A DNA stretch of 51,337 bases from Bacteroidales bacterium (lineage in GTDB: Bacteria; Bacteroidota; Bacteroidia; Bacteroidales; UBA932). The translations under genes and the position numbers were made by a program. Shown here piece after piece: positions 49,118 to 51,337 of the stretch. The DNA lies in contig JAFSJK010000082.1 of NCBI GenBank assembly GCA_017439305.1, positions 1 to 51,337 on the forward strand, in the 5' to 3' direction. Within the stretch, counting starts at the first letter, position 1. Each line of letters opens with the position of its first letter. The notes under the pieces are model-generated. The model saw only the letters and a program-made list of their open reading frames with translations. It did not search any database and had not been told where the DNA came from.

Positions 49118-49198
49118 TCGTTTTTTTCGCTTTTGCGCAAATTTTTCGCCACCTTTGATGCAAGGTTCGGGCCGAAGCTGAGTTTTAAGATTTGGAAA

Positions 49199-50419
49199 AT
49201 GAAGAAAAGTATGAAAAAAACGGTTGTGCTCTCCCTGCTGGCAGTCTTCGGTCTGCTCGCCTGTTCCAAGGCCGGTGATTTTTATGACGGAGATTTCTCC
49301 GCTTCGAAAGAGGGTCCTTTCTCCCCTCCTGGCATAAATGGTGAGGGCCGCCCCGGCGGCCGGGCCGGAGTCCTGACGGCCGGCGAATGGAACGACCTGG
49401 ACCATTGGGGGTTCTGGAGCGGATTGATGACTTCCAATACTTTCCAAGACATCTCGGATTACTGGGGTTTCTACACCCGGCGCCGGGTGGCCGTCCGGGT
49501 GGCCGATGCGTCCGGGGCGCGTCTTCCGGGCGTGAAAGTCGTCCTTGAACAGGGACAGACGGCTGTCTGGAGCACGGTTACCGATAACGTGGGAGAAGCC
49601 TCCCTGTGGGTGGATCCGTTCCACGGGCAGGCGGGGACGGACGACCTGGCCGTCACGATCAACGGCGTCCGCCAGGAAGGAACCCCCAAGGTGACTTCCT
49701 GGAATGTCCAGCAGGAAGAGCCCGAGGTCAACTTCTATGTCATCAACCTGTTCAATGTCATCAACCAGCCCCAGGGGGCGGAAAAGAAGCGGGCTGACAT
49801 CGCCTTCATCGTGGACGCCACCGGGTCGATGGGCGACGAAATCGCCTTCCTCAAGAAGGACCTCGTGGACATCCTGGACCGCGTCAAGGGCGGACAGGGC
49901 GACGTCGAACTTCGCACGGGCACCGTCTTTTACCGGGACGAAGGAGATGAATACCTGACCAAGTACTCCGACTTTACGCGGGACTACCGGGAAACCATCC
50001 AGTTCATCTCGATGCAATACGCCCGGGGCGGTGGCGATATACCCGAAGCCGTTCACACCGCCCTCGAAGCCGGACTGCAGAACCTGTCCTGGAACATCTC
50101 CGCCCGCTCCCGCATCGCCTTCCTCATCCTGGACGCCCCCGCCCACCAGGATCACCAGGGCGTCGTGGAGAGCCTCCAGGCCTCCATCCGCCGCTATGCC
50201 GAATACGGCATCAAGATCATTCCCGTCTTCTGCAGCAGTCCCTCCAAGGAATGCGAATTCATGTGCCGCTTCTTCGCCATCTGCACCGGCGGCACGTACG
50301 TGTTCCTTACCGACGACAGCGGTGTCGGCGGCGACCACATCGAAGCCTCCGTCGGCCAGTTCCAGGTGGAACCCCTCAACGACCTCCTCGTACGCCTGAT
50401 CGCCAAGTATATCGGATAG
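49199..50419 (+). CDS. vWA-domain lipoprotein with N-terminal Ig/carboxypeptidase-regulatory-like domain
   Basis: This 406-residue lipoprotein has lipobox Cys22 from this start (FGLLACSKAG). It has a low-complexity region, a beta domain (about 95-150; VAVRVADASGARLPGVKVVLEQG) and a von Willebrand factor A domain (about 195-400) with MIDAS DATGS (Asp206, Thr208, Ser210). ARGGGDIPEAVHTALEAGL and FLILDAPAH are further vWA landmarks. The metal site looks intact, so metal-dependent protein binding is likely, on the outer-membrane surface or in the periplasm. A second ATG at 49211 gives an equally good signal peptide; the choice is uncertain because no perfect -7 box is present. A terminator follows at 50442. 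Confidence 0.85.
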   Translation: MKKSMKKTVVLSLLAVFGLLACSKAGDFYDGDFSASKEGPFSPPGINGEGRPGGRAGVLTAGEWNDLDHWGFWSGLMTSNTFQDISDYWGFYTRRRVAVRVADASGARLPGVKVVLEQGQTAVWSTVTDNVGEASLWVDPFHGQAGTDDLAVTINGVRQEGTPKVTSWNVQQEEPEVNFYVINLFNVINQPQGAEKKRADIAFIVDATGSMGDEIAFLKKDLVDILDRVKGGQGDVELRTGTVFYRDEGDEYLTKYSDFTRDYRETIQFISMQYARGGGDIPEAVHTALEAGLQNLSWNISARSRIAFLILDAPAHQDHQGVVESLQASIRRYAEYGIKIIPVFCSSPSKECEFMCRFFAICTGGTYVFLTDDSGVGGDHIEASVGQFQVEPLNDLLVRLIAKYIG

Positions 50420-50441
50420 CCGGTTTTTCGGGGATAATCGG

Positions 50442-50469
50442 GAGATTTCAAAAAATCTCAATTTTTTTT
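50442..50469 (+). terminator. Intrinsic terminator of the vWA-lipoprotein gene
   Basis: GAGATTT / AAATCTC (7 pairs, 4-base loop) followed by A and eight T. The T-run overlaps the -33 box of the tRNA promoter. Confidence 0.8.
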
Positions 50470-50497
50470 GGAGATTCGAAATTTTGCCGTATCTTTG
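50467..50497 (+). promoter_or_regulatory. Canonical Bacteroidota promoter of tRNA-Gly
   Basis: The -33 box TTTG (50467-50470) and -7 box TATCTTTG (50490-50497) are separated by exactly 19 bases, the consensus spacing. It is the only promoter in the window where both elements are clear. Transcription should start around 50503. Confidence 0.8.
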
Positions 50498-50533
50498 CAT
50501 TCCCGTTCCACGGGAAAGTGTCATTGACATACT

Positions 50534-50606
<73 letters not shown>

Positions 50607-50617
50607 CCCCTTTTTGT

Positions 50618-50658
50618 AAATATGCCTTACAGCGCACTGTAGGGCATATTTCTTTTTT
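50618..50658 (+). terminator. Intrinsic terminator of tRNA-Gly
   Basis: AAATATGCCTTACAG pairs with CTGTAGGGCATATTT (15 pairs with one G-T) around a 4-base loop, followed by a T-rich run. It starts 11 bases after the tRNA. Confidence 0.9.
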
Positions 50659-50763
50659 ACAATAACCCCGAAAATCGGCCCAAAATCTCTTATTTTACAC
50701 CTATGTTACACCCACGCTTTGCCTAATTATTTTAAATTCAAGGCGTTAAAATAGGTCAAAAAA

Positions 50764-50776
50764 CGAGTTCGAGTCT
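50764..50776 (+). repeat. 13-base direct repeat, distal copy
   Basis: Second copy of CGAGTTCGAGTCT, 168 bases beyond the tRNA copy, in AT-richer sequence with no gene. Candidate remnant attachment site; the rest of the tRNA is not repeated there. Confidence 0.5.
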
Positions 50777-50856
50777 TCCTTGCACCCATCTTTTTGGCGT
50801 TTCATGGCGTTTTCGTACAATAAGGCCTCGCATATATCTTGCAAAAGGGTCTAATT

Positions 50857-51057
50857 ATGATAAAACGAGGCACAAAGGTCAGGGTTATCAAGATGGATGA
50901 CGCTGGCGGTGGATTCGGGTGGCAAGCGAAGCAACTCAACGGCAGAATCTTCACAGTCCGCTATATGGACGCAACAAAGCAAATCCATCTTGAAGAGACG
51001 GGAATTGCTTTGATTCCGGGGGTGGATCAGTATGAGATTGTAAAAGAGAACGAATGA
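50857..51057 (+). CDS. Small basic/acidic protein (66 residues), unknown
   Basis: This 66-residue protein (MIKRGTKVRVIKMDDAGGGF...) has no signal peptide and is predicted beta-rich, with alternating KVRVIKM, IFTVRYMD and QIHLEETGIALI strands, like a small SH3/KOW-type barrel. No family recognised. It starts 80 bases after the distal repeat and has lower GC than the genes to the left. A hairpin with T-run follows at 51092. Confidence 0.6.
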   Translation: MIKRGTKVRVIKMDDAGGGFGWQAKQLNGRIFTVRYMDATKQIHLEETGIALIPGVDQYEIVKENE

Positions 51058-51091
51058 AATAGGACTGGTAATCGTGGACTATTTGTCATGT

Positions 51092-51136
51092 AGATGGACA
51101 TTCTGGCTCATTCCGTGCCACTTTGTCCATCTTTTT
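51092..51136 (+). terminator. Likely terminator with long-loop hairpin
   Basis: AGATGGACA pairs with TGTCCATCT across a 23-base loop that contains a further TGGC/GCCA pair; T-run follows. It lies 34 bases after the 66-residue gene. Confidence 0.55.
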
Positions 51137-51243
51137 GGCATTGGTCCCGGCTTTGCAATTCCTTCAAGCAGCTCCGCGAAGGAGCCCCGGGAACAAGGCC
51201 TTGCAGAACAGCCCGAAACCGGAACGATTAAAGTTTTTGAGTT

Positions 51244-51337
51244 ATGTTACCTGTAATTAGAAGTACTCGAGACAGCTGGTTGCCGGACATCTTCAATGAC
51301 TTTTTCGACAACAGCTGGATGGAAAGGCCCACTTATA
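51244..51337 (+). CDS. Small heat-shock protein (Hsp20/alpha-crystallin), N-terminus only
   Basis: Thirty-one residues are present before the window edge: MLPVIRSTRDSWLPDIFNDF, then FDNSWMERPTY. The LPVIR...WLP.IFNDFF..W pattern is typical of the N-terminal arm of Bacteroidota Hsp20 chaperones, which hold unfolding proteins in the cytoplasm. The alpha-crystallin domain itself lies outside the window. Confidence 0.75.
   Translation, partial: MLPVIRSTRDSWLPDIFNDFFDNSWMERPTY

Noticed and set aside
51074-51256. 60-codon frame between the 66-residue gene and the Hsp20 gene
   Set aside because: It covers the hairpin terminator and overlaps the Hsp20 start; no supporting features.

Overview
The window is chromosomal DNA of a GC-rich member of the Bacteroidota, most likely order Bacteroidales. 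The evidence is a SusC/SusD pair, many SPII lipoproteins, a propeller-type carbohydrate sensor, BACON domains, and repeated use of the Bacteroidota -7 promoter box TAnnTTTG in place of sigma-70 boxes. GC is high (roughly 60% by eye), so long antisense open frames lie over most genes; these are shadows. I saw no transposase, CRISPR array or rRNA. The tRNA-Gly near the right end is followed by an AT-richer stretch with short direct repeats that may be an old integration scar.

Region 1 (1-20068) is a polysaccharide/glycoprotein utilisation locus. A truncated GH127-type beta-L-arabinofuranosidase is divergent from a membrane-spanning sensor-regulator that has the usual propeller and AraC domains but no kinase or receiver domain. 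Then come SusC, SusD, a tandem DUF4859-like lipoprotein and three tandem paralogous lipoproteins with HEIGH zinc-peptidase motifs and N-terminal BACON domains. A large convergent GH127/GH146-type enzyme closes the locus. Two beta-L-arabinofuranosidase-type enzymes with three putative peptidases suggest an arabinosylated glycoprotein target such as plant hydroxyproline-rich glycoproteins (inference).

Region 2 (20172-34779) is the most unusual part. A tight nine-gene minus-strand operon (gaps of 16 bases or less, one 4-base overlap) encodes, in transcription order: a degenerate vWA-like lipoprotein, a small multi-pass membrane protein, a tubulin/FtsZ-like protein, a 1275-residue protein with an actin/Hsp70-type ATPase domain, a membrane-anchored coiled-coil protein, a protein with a late membrane anchor, a leucine-rich-repeat protein without a signal peptide, a TM2-domain protein and a small lipoprotein. 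Divergent from it, sharing a roughly 70-base promoter region, is a repeat-rich periplasmic protein ending in a probable outer-membrane beta-barrel. Together they look like an envelope-spanning machine powered by a tubulin-like and an actin-like NTPase.

Region 3 (34785-50419) is mostly household genes: C69 dipeptidase, pheS, a DUF456 protein, Xaa-Pro aminopeptidase, a compact formate/nitrite-transporter-like protein, a CDF cation exporter, a GH31 enzyme, a divergent Lrp-type regulator/metY pair, a YhfC-type membrane protease, and a divergent OmpA-lipoprotein/vWA-lipoprotein pair, plus several small unknowns. Region 4 (50467-51337) holds tRNA-Gly(GCC) with a canonical promoter and terminator, a 66-residue unknown protein and the start of a small heat-shock protein cut by the window edge. 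No gene-free stretch exceeds 300 bases; the longest, 50607-50856, holds the tRNA terminator and a 13-base repeat of part of the tRNA.
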